Below, in pieces: positions 50,401-59,926 of a DNA stretch of 64,000 nucleotides. Made by a program: the position numbers and the translations under genes. Origin of the DNA: Nonomuraea aurantiaca (GTDB lineage Bacteria; Actinomycetota; Actinomycetes; Streptosporangiales; Streptosporangiaceae); assembly GCF_020215705.1 (NCBI RefSeq), contig NZ_JAIWNB010000030.1, positions 54,840 to 118,839 on the forward strand. The letters run 5' to 3'. Each line of letters begins with the position of its first letter. Position 1 is the first letter of the stretch. The notes beneath the pieces are model-generated. The model saw nothing but the letters and a program-made list of their open reading frames with translations, made no database searches and had not been told where the DNA came from.

Positions 50401-50883
50401 GCCGGTGATCGCGACGGCCTTGTCATGGCCGGCGGCGGGCGACTGGATGAGCGTGCCGTTCTGGACGCCGATGCCCAGGGCGGCGCCGGAGCTGTTGATG
50501 TCGAAGAAGTCGCCGTTGACGGCCGCGACGGCGTGGGCGCGCTTGGCGGGCCCGGACAGCGGCTCGGTCTTGGACACCTCGCCGGAGTAGACGTAGTCGG
50601 CCTTCGCGGCGCCCAGGTCGGCGGTGACGGCGTCGGCCCGCAGCCAGCCGAGCTCGTCGTAGCGGTCGAACGAGGTCAGCGAGATGCCGGGGGCCACCGG
50701 CCGGGTCTTCTTGGCCGTCTCCAGCTGCTTGCCGGTGACGGCCTGGGTCAGCAGCGTGGAGGGGGGCGGATAGGACGACGCCTTCAGCGCGTCCTCGACG
50801 GGGGGTTGGGGATCGGCCTGCGCGGGGGCGGCGATCCCTAAGACGAGCGCGGCCGCGACGGCCGCGTAGCGGAGGGTCTGCAC
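47497..50883 (-). CDS. Secreted phosphodiester glycosidase-metallophosphatase fusion
   Basis: A 1128-residue exported protein. GTG 50883 directly begins a signal peptide (QTLRYAAVAAALVLGIAAPAQA); a longer upstream frame adds 53 residues that do not look like protein. Residues about 60-420 are a phosphodiester glycosidase (NAGPA) domain with VNGDFFDINSSG and ALNLDGGGSSTML. Beta-sandwich regions follow. At about residues 765-1000 is a calcineurin-like metallophosphatase with GDLVDE, GNHEV and FHVPPRDP. Its first motif is DAQ (usually D-x-H) and its last is AHVG (usually G-H-x-H). A bacterial Ig-like domain ends the protein. The role is likely cleavage of extracellular phosphodiesters such as exopolysaccharide or teichoic-type polymers. 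Confidence 0.88.
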   Translation of the reverse strand: MQTLRYAAVAAALVLGIAAPAQADPQPPVEDALKASSYPPPSTLLTQAVTGKQLETAKKTRPVAPGISLTSFDRYDELGWLRADAVTADLGAAKADYVYSGEVSKTEPLSGPAKRAHAVAAVNGDFFDINSSGAALGIGVQNGTLIQSPAAGHDKAVAITGDGLGRVLRMYFEGTATPAGGAPITLTQFNQIVQAGGVGLFTPLWGSYNRARAVEGATAVTEVELVDGVVSAVRQAPGTGPIPAGTTILLGRDAAAATLAGLKQGDKIDVKYQPKSSDGDAVKAAVGGNYVLVKDGAVQSSTDPAAHPRTAVGFSADGRKMYLLTVDGRQADSRGVTLNELAAMMVELGAANALNLDGGGSSTMLAREPGSADVQVENSPSDGGERHVPNGLALFAPEGSGRLKGFWLETAGDPDKAPGASPIAGGRPDRVFPGLTRRLTAAGYDETYGPAAGTPSWRAEPMVHGVVRDGRFHALVPGQTTVTASRGAAKGTLQLTVLQPLQRLGATVDRVGLAGTDATATFGVVGYDHNGNTAPIEPADLTLDYDHDSFEVTPADQGYFTVKSKKATTSGLITAKVGKISTAVPVTVGFEDKPVADFENAAQWSFAAARATGSLSAAPGQSGGGLKLSYDFTQSTATRAAYASPPQQIEVAGQPQAFGLWINSTGKGEWPSLEFYDGQGQSQILRGPYMTWTGWKYVEFAVPPGVSYPLKLRRFYVAETKADAKYTNEILIDGLVAKVPPSVTAPPAQKVADPVVKPEVAKMPWRFAVMSDAQFVARDPDSDIVKNARRTLQEIKAAKPDFLLINGDLVDEASPEDFALAKKILDEELGGTLPYHYIPGNHEVMGGKIDNFKAVFGDTYQTFDHKGTRFVTLDTSRLNLRGGGFDQVALLRAQLDAAARDASVGSVAVLFHVPPRDPTPGKGSQLGDRKEAALVEGWLADFQRTTGKGAAYIGAHVGTFNASHVDAVPYFINGNSGKNPATAPDDGGFTGWSLWGVDPVTAQEAEHVKRNWFADAPSWLGAQVRPHVDDLALAAPAAVGVGKTAAVSATVKQGPRVVPAAYPVSVVWSGSPNLRIGSRQSAKPWDVAVLDPATGTLTALRKGQVTVAVTVSGVTRQATIALTANAAA

Positions 50884-50904
50884 GACCGAACTCAATCGTT
50901 CGCG

Positions 50905-50910
50905 GTTATA
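50905..50910 (-). promoter_or_regulatory. Possible -10 element for the fusion gene
   Basis: TATAAC on the minus strand, 22 bp before the GTG start, in a 60-bp AT-rich island unusual for this genome. No clear -35 element was identified. The remaining part of 50884-51136 holds no gene; a weak TGGGG/CCCCA hairpin lies at 51032-51051. Confidence 0.3.
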
Positions 50911-51136
50911 ACTTTCAAGACTTGACGATGAACTAAAGAATAATTTCAGCGGCTTCCGGCGACCGAACTGATCCACGAAGGTGGCATCCCTCTTACCTGA
51001 GGTGTGCGTCCGCGACCATCGGGCAGGCTGCTGGGGAGGCAAAATCCCCCATCACTGGCGTTGTTGCTGTTATCAGCGCAGACTGGAAAGACGGCGATCC
51101 CGTAGAGCAGCATCCCGTGGAGCAGTGGAGCACCCC

Positions 51137-51835
51137 GTGGACAATCAGCTTGATCACATGCCGGTTCTGTCACGCGGCAGGCATCGCAACCCGAAGCGCG
51201 GCGCCTGTTTCATGGAGCTGGCGTCCTACCTAGCCGGAGAGCGGTGGAGCGACCACCCGGCCTGCACGCACCCGCTGCTGGCCGCACTCGCCCGCTTGGT
51301 CAACGACAACACCAGTGACGCGAACCGGGCCCGCCTCGTGGGCCTCGTTCCCTCGATCATCGACCTGAACGCCGACGACCTGCGGGTGGACGCCCGGATC
51401 GCCCTGCGGTGCGCGACGACCGCGCTGCCGGTCTCGGCGGCCGAGCGTCAGCTGGCGCTCGCGGTGTCGGTGCTGGCGGCCGAGGAGATGCTGGCCAGGC
51501 TCGACGGCATCCCGCCCGGCCAGCCGGGCGCGGGCCGGTTCGCCTCGGTCCCGCTGAGCGAGGCGAGCCAGCGCGCGATGGCGCTGGTCCCGCACGCGGC
51601 GGAGCAGGCCAGGCGCTTCAGCCGCGCGGCCCGGATCACGGAGAAGGGCTTCCGCCGGTACGCGGCGCCGAACGCGGTGCAGCTCTCGGTGGTGGGCATC
51701 GTCCAGGCCTGCATCCCGGACCCGGACACCCTGCTGCGCGACCTGCTGACGGGCGCCATCGCGGACTGCACGGCCCTGATCCGCGGCACCGACACCCAGG
51801 CGGTCCCGGAACCGATCACCCCGGCCCGCATCTGA
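51137..51835 (+). CDS. Conserved actinobacterial hypothetical protein
   Basis: A 232-residue soluble protein. GTG 51137 is chosen for GGAG 6 bases upstream; the longer frame to 50981 adds a Cys/Arg-rich lead that does not look coding. The sequence (RGRHRNPKRGACFMELASYLAGERW, HPLLAALARLVND, DANRARLVGLVPS) is of a type I recall as widespread in actinomycetes without assigned function. It is all helical in appearance, with no signal or catalytic motif that I recognise. Monocistronic, divergent from the secreted fusion gene. Confidence 0.8.
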   Translation: MDNQLDHMPVLSRGRHRNPKRGACFMELASYLAGERWSDHPACTHPLLAALARLVNDNTSDANRARLVGLVPSIIDLNADDLRVDARIALRCATTALPVSAAERQLALAVSVLAAEEMLARLDGIPPGQPGAGRFASVPLSEASQRAMALVPHAAEQARRFSRAARITEKGFRRYAAPNAVQLSVVGIVQACIPDPDTLLRDLLTGAIADCTALIRGTDTQAVPEPITPARI

Positions 51836-51844
51836 CCCGACCCG

Positions 51845-51955
51845 CCCTCTGTCCGACCTGGGCCCCTGTCCGGACCTAGAGCCTCTGTCCGGCCCGGGGC
51901 TCTGTGCGGCCTGGGGCTCTTGCCCGGGCCTAGAGTCTCTGTCCGCCCGGGGCCT
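51845..51955. repeat. Degenerate tandem repeat between convergent genes
   Basis: About five imperfect copies of a roughly 20-bp unit around CTCTGTCCGGCCTGGGGC lie between the hypothetical gene and the convergent Uma2 gene. They are diverged, with no coding sense. Confidence 0.6.
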
Positions 51956-51984
51956 GGGGAGGCGCCGCGCCTCCGTCCATCGGA

Positions 51985-52614
51985 TCAGGTGTCGAGCAGG
52001 TGCGCCGGGTCGAAGGACGCGGCGAACGGATCAGAGATCGCCACCTTCTCCCCCGCCCCGGCCCGAGCAGTCACCTCGTAGCCGCCCGCTCCCAGTTCCA
52101 GCACCTCGACCCACGGACCGCCCGCCCCTTCGAGCTCGACCCGCAGGAAGACCGGTATGCCGGCTTCCGCGTACTTGAGCGGCTTGATCTCGTAGTCGCG
52201 CCGACGATTGCCCGGTCCGGGACTCACGATCTCCGCCACGGCGGCGACCTCCGAAGCGGGAAAAATCACCATCCGGGACATGACCAGGTCTCGGGGCAGC
52301 ACCACGATGTCGGGAATAAGGCCGTCTCCCCCGACGGCCACGTTGACCGCCTCGACCACCACGAGCTCGGATCCGGCCGCCTTCGCCGCCGACGCAAGGA
52401 CCGTCCGCAGACCACCCGCGCACAATGCGTGCAGGCCCATGGCCGCAGGGCTCACGACGAAGCTCCCGTCGATCAACTCGATGCGCTCCCCGGAGTCGGG
52501 CAGCTTGAGCCAGTCATCGACGGTGTAACCGGCGGCATGGGCCAGCGGGAAGAGTCTCGTACGCCTGGGCGGGCGATGCGCGGCTAGCCAGCCTTCGTCG
52601 GGCAGAGCGCTCAT
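51985..52614 (-). CDS. Uma2 family (PD-(D/E)XK-like) protein
   Basis: A 209-residue protein of the Uma2/DUF820 family, whose fold is that of restriction-type endonucleases. The core contains ELIDGSFVVSPA (first acidic), LIPDIVVLPRDL (the P-D), AEIVSPGPGNRRRDYEIKPLKYAEAGIPVFLRVE (E-x-x-S-P...D...K) in pieces, and WVEVLELG. Families like this are very common in actinomycetes and cyanobacteria; their role is unsettled. The second of two close ATGs (52614) is chosen because GGAAGG lies 10 bases upstream. The 278 bp upstream of the gene holds nothing recognisable. Confidence 0.88.
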   Translation of the reverse strand: MSALPDEGWLAAHRPPRRTRLFPLAHAAGYTVDDWLKLPDSGERIELIDGSFVVSPAAMGLHALCAGGLRTVLASAAKAAGSELVVVEAVNVAVGGDGLIPDIVVLPRDLVMSRMVIFPASEVAAVAEIVSPGPGNRRRDYEIKPLKYAEAGIPVFLRVELEGAGGPWVEVLELGAGGYEVTARAGAGEKVAISDPFAASFDPAHLLDT

Positions 52615-52892
52615 GTCATCGCCGCCTTCCATAGGACCGAGTCTCGCACGCCAACCCGGCCCCAGCCATAACGCAGCCGTACGATCACACCGAGTGACGG
52701 AATGACATTACCTTCCCCTGGCTTTCCACAACAGGAGTTCGAGAGATTCACCGCCGCTCCCTTCTGAGGGCCCGCACACACGTTCGCAACCCGCTGCTCC
52801 GTCGCAGGCCAGGGAAGCCTCCCCTTCGTTGCGGATCATCGTGACATCTGCCTAAATTTCGTATTAAGGCGTTATTGAAGCGGAGGATGTTC

Positions 52893-53615
52893 ATGACCAT
52901 CGAGCTCGACCGGCCGTACTCTCCCGAGAGGCACCACAGCCACCGCGACGTGACCGGTGGCTGGCTGCGGCCGGCGGTGTTCGGGGCGATGGATGGGCTG
53001 GTGTCCAATTTCGCATTGATCGCCGGAGTCGTCGGAGCGGCCGGTGCGGGGCGCGGGGCGGTGCTCGCCGGGTTCGCGGGGTTGATCGCGGGTGCGTGCT
53101 CGATGGCGGCGGGCGAGTACACGTCCGTGAAGTCGCAGACGGAGCTGATGCGCGCCGAGATCGCCGTGGAGCGCCGTGAGCTGGCCCGCGACCCCGAAGG
53201 GGAGCTGGCCGAGCTGACCGCGATCTACCGTGCCCGTGGCCTGGACGCCGACCTGGCGGCGCGGGTGGCGGCCGGGCTGTCGGCGGACCCGGAGCAGGCG
53301 TTGCGGGTGCATGTGCGTGAGGAGCTGGGCGTCGATCCCGACGATCTGCCGTCGCCGTACGTCGCGGCCGGGTCGTCGTTCTGCGCGTTCGCGGCCGGGG
53401 CGGTGGTGCCGCTGGCGCCGTTCCTGTTCGGGGCGTCGGGGCTGGCGATGGCGCTGGTGCTGAGCCTGGTGGCGCTGTTCGTGTTCGGTGCGGCGGTGGC
53501 GCGGATGACGGCCCGCCCGTGGTGGCTGGGCGGCCTGCGCCAGCTCGCGCTGGGCGCCGGGGCCGCCGCCGTGACGTTCGGCCTGGGCCACCTGCTGGGC
53601 GTCACCGTCTCATAG
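52893..53615 (+). CDS. VIT1/CCC1 family iron/manganese transporter-like protein
   Basis: A 240-residue membrane protein. ATG 52893 has GGAGG 6 bases upstream; two codons earlier frames exist but lack a site. The first helix pair carries the family hallmark AVFGAMDGLVSNFALIAGVVGA, then GACSMAAGEYTSVKSQTEL with the M-A-x-G-E-Y motif. A helical cytoplasmic region follows (about residues 85-150, where family members bind metal), then three more helices. Members move Fe2+ or Mn2+ out of the cytoplasm. It stands alone, convergent with the LysE gene. Confidence 0.9.
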   Translation: MTIELDRPYSPERHHSHRDVTGGWLRPAVFGAMDGLVSNFALIAGVVGAAGAGRGAVLAGFAGLIAGACSMAAGEYTSVKSQTELMRAEIAVERRELARDPEGELAELTAIYRARGLDADLAARVAAGLSADPEQALRVHVREELGVDPDDLPSPYVAAGSSFCAFAAGAVVPLAPFLFGASGLAMALVLSLVALFVFGAAVARMTARPWWLGGLRQLALGAGAAAVTFGLGHLLGVTVS

Positions 53616-53642
53616 AGCGGCCGGGTAGAAGATCCCGGCGAG

Positions 53643-54287
53643 CTACGGGCGGCCGGCGGCGGCCAGGTTGACGCCGAGGGCGATGAGCGCCGCGCCGGTC
53701 AGCCCGTCGACCGCCTTCCGTACCGCCGGCCTGGCGAAGACCTTGCGCAGCGCCCCCACGATGTTGGCCACCAGCAGGAACCACAGCACGGTCCCCGCCA
53801 GCGCGATGACCGACAGCGTGAGCGTGTCGCCCAGGGACGCGCCCTCCCTGACGAACTGCGGCACGAGCGCCACGAAGAACAGCGCCGCCTTGGGGTTGAG
53901 CGCGTTCGTCAGCAGTCCCTCGACGAAGGCCGCCCACGCACTCCGCTTCTCCGGGTCCGGCGCCGCCGGCTCCGGCCCGCCGCCCTTGCGCAGGGCGGCG
54001 CGCCATGCCTTGACGCCGAGGTACAGCAGGTAGGCGGCCCCGACGACCTTGACCACGGTGAACGCCATCGCCGAGGCCGCCAGCAGCGCGGCGACGCCGG
54101 TCGCCGCGGCCACCACCCAGGCGAACACGCCGATCGAGATGCCCAGGGCCGCCGCCATGCCGTAGAGGCGACCGGAGATCGCCGAGCGCCGCACCACGAC
54201 GGCGAAGTCGGGCCCGGGGGACATGGCCCCGAGCATCACCACACCGCCGAAAGCCAGCACATGCGTCACAGAGGTCATGACGCTCAC
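53643..54287 (-). CDS. LysE/RhtB family exporter
   Basis: A 214-residue membrane protein with six hydrophobic segments. The N-terminal GAMSPGPDFAVVVRRS is the LysE/RhtB hallmark, and the GLLTNALNPKAALFFVALVPQF stretch is the second. Family members export amino acids such as lysine, threonine or homoserine; the substrate here cannot be told. GTG 54287 or ATG 54278 could be the start. It is 21 bp from the GerW-type gene upstream. Confidence 0.92.
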   Translation of the reverse strand: MSVMTSVTHVLAFGGVVMLGAMSPGPDFAVVVRRSAISGRLYGMAAALGISIGVFAWVVAAATGVAALLAASAMAFTVVKVVGAAYLLYLGVKAWRAALRKGGGPEPAAPDPEKRSAWAAFVEGLLTNALNPKAALFFVALVPQFVREGASLGDTLTLSVIALAGTVLWFLLVANIVGALRKVFARPAVRKAVDGLTGAALIALGVNLAAAGRP

Positions 54288-54308
54288 GCTACTAAAAACA
54301 GGTAAAAA

Positions 54309-54671
54309 TCACCGCTTGCGGCTCTTTTTGAGGATCGATCGGATGGTCAGCAGCAGGACGACGGCCACGATCTGGCCGCCGATGACGATGCGGTTGACGT
54401 CGACCGCCGGCTGCCAGCGGACGTCGCCGTCCTTGACCACGAACACCCCGGCGGGAGTGGCGCTGAGGCCGAATCCGCCGCCGCTGCCTTCGCCGCCGGG
54501 CGCGGCGTCCGGATCCACGGAGACCTCCTGCCTGCCCATGCCCCCGCCGCCGCCCTGGACGACCCGGGCGACGGGGATGACCGTGACGCCGTCCTGCTGG
54601 ATCGGGTCGCCGAAGACCCGCTTGACGGTGGCGGAGTCCTTCGCGCGTTCAACTAATTCCATGATGTCCAT
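54309..54671 (-). CDS. GerW family sporulation-type protein
   Basis: About 120 residues. MELVERAKDSATVKRVFGDPIQQDGVTVIPVARV (in parts) followed by a Gly-rich loop, then GLSATPAGVFVVKDGDVRWQPAVDVNRIVIGG, matches the GerW/YtfJ family, and a C-terminal membrane helix with a basic end follows. In Bacillus it is a spore protein needed for germination; actinomycete members are common and uncharacterised. Three closely spaced starts (54677 GTG, 54671 ATG, 54662 ATG) cannot be separated. Co-directional with the LysE gene and 15 bp after the alpha-galactosidase stop in the opposite reading sense of order. Confidence 0.85.
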   Translation of the reverse strand: MDIMELVERAKDSATVKRVFGDPIQQDGVTVIPVARVVQGGGGGMGRQEVSVDPDAAPGGEGSGGGFGLSATPAGVFVVKDGDVRWQPAVDVNRIVIGGQIVAVVLLLTIRSILKKSRKR

Positions 54672-54686
54672 CCCCACATGCTGGCC

Positions 54687-56825
54687 CTAGACCCGGCGCA
54701 GCACCACCATCTCGCTGCGGTAGTCGGCGCCGGAGTGGAACCACGTGGACAGGGTGAGGCCGTGGTGCATCAGCGTGGCCCCGTACCAGGAGCCGCCGGG
54801 CCCCTCGTAGACGGCCGACGGGTCGAGCCCGGCCAGCCGGAGCCGCCGGGGCGGCTGCTTGTCCAGCGCGAAGGGGTTGTAGGCGAGCACGACCACCTGG
54901 TCGCCGAGCGTGTACTGGACGGCGGAGGCGCTCTCGCCGGGCCGGCCGGCCAGCCGGTGCAGTGCGCCGTGCTGGATCACCGGGCGGACGGCCTTGTAGT
55001 CGGCGATGAGCTGCCTGGCCTCGTCGAGCTCCGCCGCGCTCCAGCCGGTGAGGTCGCCGCCGACGCCGAGCGTGCCCGCCATGGCCACGTGGAAGCGGTA
55101 GCGCAGCGGCACCTCGCGGTGGGTGATCGGGTTGGGGCTGTCGGTCACCCAGCACGACATGGCCCCGGCCGGATAGAGGTAGGAGAAGCCTCGCTGGATC
55201 ACCTGCCGGTCGCGGGCGTCGGTGTTGTCGGAGGTCCACACCTGGTCCGTACGGCGGAGCATGCCGAAGTCGGCCCGGCCGCCACCGCCCGAGCACGACT
55301 CGATGCGGAGCCCCGGATGGCGCCCGCGCAGCTCGTCCATGACCGCGTAGACGCCCCTGGTGTGCTCGATCCAGAGCAGGTCGCCGCCCTCGGCCCAGCC
55401 TGCCTGGCTGAAGCTGCGGTTCATGTCCCATTTGAGGTAGTCCAGGCCGTACTCGCGGACGAGCCGGTCCAGCCAGCCGAGCGCCCACTCGCGCACGTCG
55501 TCGCGGGCGTAGTTGAGCACCAGCTGGTTGCGCATGGTGTCGCGGCGGCGTTCCGGGTAGTGCAGCACCCAGTCGGGGTTCTTCCGGTACAGGTCGCTGT
55601 CGGGGTTGACCATCTCGGGCTCGACCCAGAGCCCGGCGAGCAGGCCGAGATCGCGTACACCCTGGAAGAGGGGGCGCAGGCCGTGCGGGAAGCGTTCGGG
55701 GTTGGGCCACCAGTCGCCGAGCCCGCGCGTGTCGTCGGTGCGGGCGCCGAACCAGCCGTCGTCCACCACGAACAGCTCCACGCCGAGGTCGGCGGCCCGG
55801 CGGGCCAGCTCCAGCTGGCCGGCCTCGGTGACGTCGAACCCGGTGGCCTCCCACGAGTTGTACAGGACGGGCCGTTCCTCGCCGGGCCTGGGCAGCACGT
55901 GCTTGCGGGCGTAGTCGTGCCAGGCTCGGCTGGCCGCGCCGTAGCCGCCGGAGGTGTGCAGGCCGAGCGCGGAGGGGGTGCGCAGCGACTCGCCGGGGCC
56001 GAGTGGCCAGGTCAGGCCCTCGTGGCCGAATCCGGCGCTCACCGCGACGTCGCCCTCGGGGCGGCGCTGCGTGGTGAGCCGCCACGAGCCGCTCCAGGCG
56101 AGCGCGACGGTCCAGACGTCGCCGGTGTCCTCGGTGGCGTCGCCGAGCATGATCCACGGGTTGGCCTTGTGCGAGGTGGTGCCGGTCCTGCTGCCGAACG
56201 TGGTCTCCCCCGCCGGCAGCTCGCCGCTCTGGAGCTGAGTCTCACGGCCCCAGCCGCCGGCGGCGCCGGTGTAGCGGAAGCCCGCCTGTTCGGGGATCAC
56301 CCAGCTGCCCGAGTCCAGCCGCCGCAGCCGCAGGGGCGCGGCCGACTCGTTGGTGACGTTCACCCAGCGCTCGATGACGTCGCAGTCGTCGAAGACCCGC
56401 ACGTGCAGGCCCACCCGCAGGCCGTAGGCGTGGTCGCGCAGGACCACCTCCACCTCGTTCTCCCCGAGGACGGCGTCCTCGAAGCCGAGCTCGACGGAGC
56501 GGACCTCACCCTCGTAGACGGCCTGCAGCGAGGGGACGCCCCAGCGGCGGCCGCCGTCGACAGGCAGCATTTCCGTCGCGTCGTCTGGGTCGAGGAAGCC
56601 GGTGACGATCCAGCCGGGGGCGTGCTCGGCGACCTGGCCGAGGGCCCCGGCGGGTAACCGGGGCCCCCAGTACCACTGCACGACGCGAGTGTCGTCGCCG
56701 GTTTCGACCCCGAAGACATAGGAGGTGTCGCGGGTGATTGCCGCCCATGTGTGCGCGTGGGCGGGAACAGGGAGGAGGGGCATGCCTGCGATCGTCGGAC
56801 CTATCGGCCCCGCAGTCAATGCCAT
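54687..56825 (-). CDS. Alpha-galactosidase, GH36 family
   Basis: A 712-residue enzyme, typical for GH36. An N-terminal beta-supersandwich (residues 20-320) is followed by the catalytic barrel. The nucleophile Asp is in YLKWDMNRSF and the acid/base Asp in SDNTDARDR. LFVVDDGWFGARTDD and WVEPEMVNPDSDLY are family landmarks. It releases alpha-galactose from raffinose-type sugars. ATG 56825 or 56783 may be the start; neither has a strong ribosome site. Located 24 bp after the zwf stop and in the same direction, so it could share the pgi-zwf transcript. Confidence 0.93.
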   Translation of the reverse strand: MALTAGPIGPTIAGMPLLPVPAHAHTWAAITRDTSYVFGVETGDDTRVVQWYWGPRLPAGALGQVAEHAPGWIVTGFLDPDDATEMLPVDGGRRWGVPSLQAVYEGEVRSVELGFEDAVLGENEVEVVLRDHAYGLRVGLHVRVFDDCDVIERWVNVTNESAAPLRLRRLDSGSWVIPEQAGFRYTGAAGGWGRETQLQSGELPAGETTFGSRTGTTSHKANPWIMLGDATEDTGDVWTVALAWSGSWRLTTQRRPEGDVAVSAGFGHEGLTWPLGPGESLRTPSALGLHTSGGYGAASRAWHDYARKHVLPRPGEERPVLYNSWEATGFDVTEAGQLELARRAADLGVELFVVDDGWFGARTDDTRGLGDWWPNPERFPHGLRPLFQGVRDLGLLAGLWVEPEMVNPDSDLYRKNPDWVLHYPERRRDTMRNQLVLNYARDDVREWALGWLDRLVREYGLDYLKWDMNRSFSQAGWAEGGDLLWIEHTRGVYAVMDELRGRHPGLRIESCSGGGGRADFGMLRRTDQVWTSDNTDARDRQVIQRGFSYLYPAGAMSCWVTDSPNPITHREVPLRYRFHVAMAGTLGVGGDLTGWSAAELDEARQLIADYKAVRPVIQHGALHRLAGRPGESASAVQYTLGDQVVVLAYNPFALDKQPPRRLRLAGLDPSAVYEGPGGSWYGATLMHHGLTLSTWFHSGADYRSEMVVLRRV

Positions 56826-56849
56826 CCACCGGTGCCCGCCCGCGCGGGA

Positions 56850-58223
56850 TCAGTCGAAGGTGGTCGAGATCTCGTGCCACCCGCCGGGTGCGATCTTCTC
56901 GGCCTCCTTGGGCCCCCAGGTGCCCTTCGCGTACGGCAGCGGCGGGTCCGGCAGGTCGAGGATCGGCTGGACGATCCGCCACGACTCGTCCACCAGGTCG
57001 AACCTGGCGAACCGCAGAGGATCGCCGCTCACCGCGTCGGCCAGGATCCGCTGGTAGGCGGCCTCCATCGGGCCGAGCACCTTGGTGAAGTCGACGCTTA
57101 CCGGCACCTGCCGGGTGCGTTGCTCGCCGGGCTCCTTGGCCAGCACGTCGAAGGTCACCCCGGCGTCGGGCTGCAGCCGGAACCTGATCAGGTTGGGATT
57201 CAGGTCCGGGTCGTGCGGGAACAGCGAGATCGGAGGTTTGCGCAGCTCGGCGACGATCTCCAGGTCGGTCACCGGCAGCGCCTTGCCGGCGCGGATGCAG
57301 AACGGCACCCCGGCCCATCGCCAGTTCTCGATGTAGGCGCGCAGCGCGACGAACGTCTCGGTGGTCGAACCCTCCTTGACGCCCTCGGTGTCGAGGTAGC
57401 CCTCGTACTGGCCGCGGACCACGTCGACGGGCTTGATGGCCTCGACGGCGCGCAGCACCCGCCACTTCTCGTCCAGCTGGGCGCGGGCGTCCTTGGACGG
57501 CGGCGGGTCCATGGCCAGAATGGCGAGGAGTTGCAGCAGGTGGTTCTGGACGACGTCGCGGATGGCGCCGTTGGCGTCGTAGAAGGCGCCCCGGTCGGCC
57601 ACGTCGAAGTCCTCGGCCATGGTGATCTGCACGCTGCGGACGTAGTTGCGGTTCCAGAGGGGCTCGACCAGCATGTTGGCGAACCGGAACACGAGAAGGT
57701 CCTCGACCGGCTCCTTGCCGAGGAAGTGGTCGACCCGGCGCAGGTGGTCCTCGTCGAAATACTTCAGCAGCTCGGCGTTGAGCTCCCGGGCCGAGTCCAG
57801 GTCGCTGCCGAACGGCTTCTCCACGACGAGCCTGGCGTCCCGGTTGAGGCCCTCCGCGGCCAGCCCCTCGGCCACGACCGCGAACAGCGCGGGCGGCACG
57901 GCCAGGTAGTGGACCAGGAAACCCTTGCCCTCCAGCTCCTCGCGGAGCCGGGTGTAGGTGGTGGGGTCGCGGTAGTCGCCCGACACCAGCCGCAGGTTGC
58001 CCGCCAGCTTCTCGAACGCCGCGTCGCGCACGCCGCCGCAGGCCGCGTGGGCGTGCTCGCGCAGCCCGTCGAGGTCCAGGTCGGTCTTGGCCACGCCGAT
58101 GATCGGCAGATCGAGCTCGCCCTTGACGGTGAGCTGGTAGAGGGCGGGCAGGACCATCTTGCGCGCGAGGTCGCCGGTGATGCCGAACAGGACGAGCGCG
58201 CCCGCGGTCTTGGTCGCTCCCAC
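56850..58223 (-). CDS. zwf: Glucose-6-phosphate dehydrogenase
   Basis: A 457-residue enzyme. The Rossmann loop is GITGDLARK (residues 14-22, a G-x-x-G-D-L variant). The substrate and catalytic region is RRVDHFLGKEPVEDLLVFRFAN, whose His is the base. WAGVPFCIRAGKALP and the C-terminal domain are normal. It oxidises glucose 6-phosphate to 6-phosphogluconolactone with NADP or NAD. The GTG start lies one base after the pgi stop, so the two are coupled. Neither 6-phosphogluconate dehydrogenase nor an assembly factor (opcA) is in the window. Confidence 0.95.
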   Translation of the reverse strand: MGATKTAGALVLFGITGDLARKMVLPALYQLTVKGELDLPIIGVAKTDLDLDGLREHAHAACGGVRDAAFEKLAGNLRLVSGDYRDPTTYTRLREELEGKGFLVHYLAVPPALFAVVAEGLAAEGLNRDARLVVEKPFGSDLDSARELNAELLKYFDEDHLRRVDHFLGKEPVEDLLVFRFANMLVEPLWNRNYVRSVQITMAEDFDVADRGAFYDANGAIRDVVQNHLLQLLAILAMDPPPSKDARAQLDEKWRVLRAVEAIKPVDVVRGQYEGYLDTEGVKEGSTTETFVALRAYIENWRWAGVPFCIRAGKALPVTDLEIVAELRKPPISLFPHDPDLNPNLIRFRLQPDAGVTFDVLAKEPGEQRTRQVPVSVDFTKVLGPMEAAYQRILADAVSGDPLRFARFDLVDESWRIVQPILDLPDPPLPYAKGTWGPKEAEKIAPGGWHEISTTFD

Positions 58224-58224
58224 G

Positions 58225-59856
<1,632 letters not shown>

Positions 59857-59926
59857 TCGTCCTCCTCGTGCCGTCAAACGATCACACTAATCCCGTACCG
59901 GGCAAGATATCGCGCGGGACTCCAGG

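Noticed and set aside
50884..51136. Riboswitch upstream of the secreted fusion gene or the hypothetical gene
   Set aside because: A weak hairpin and repeated GAGCA units are present, but I could not match the conserved core of c-di-AMP or cobalamin elements.
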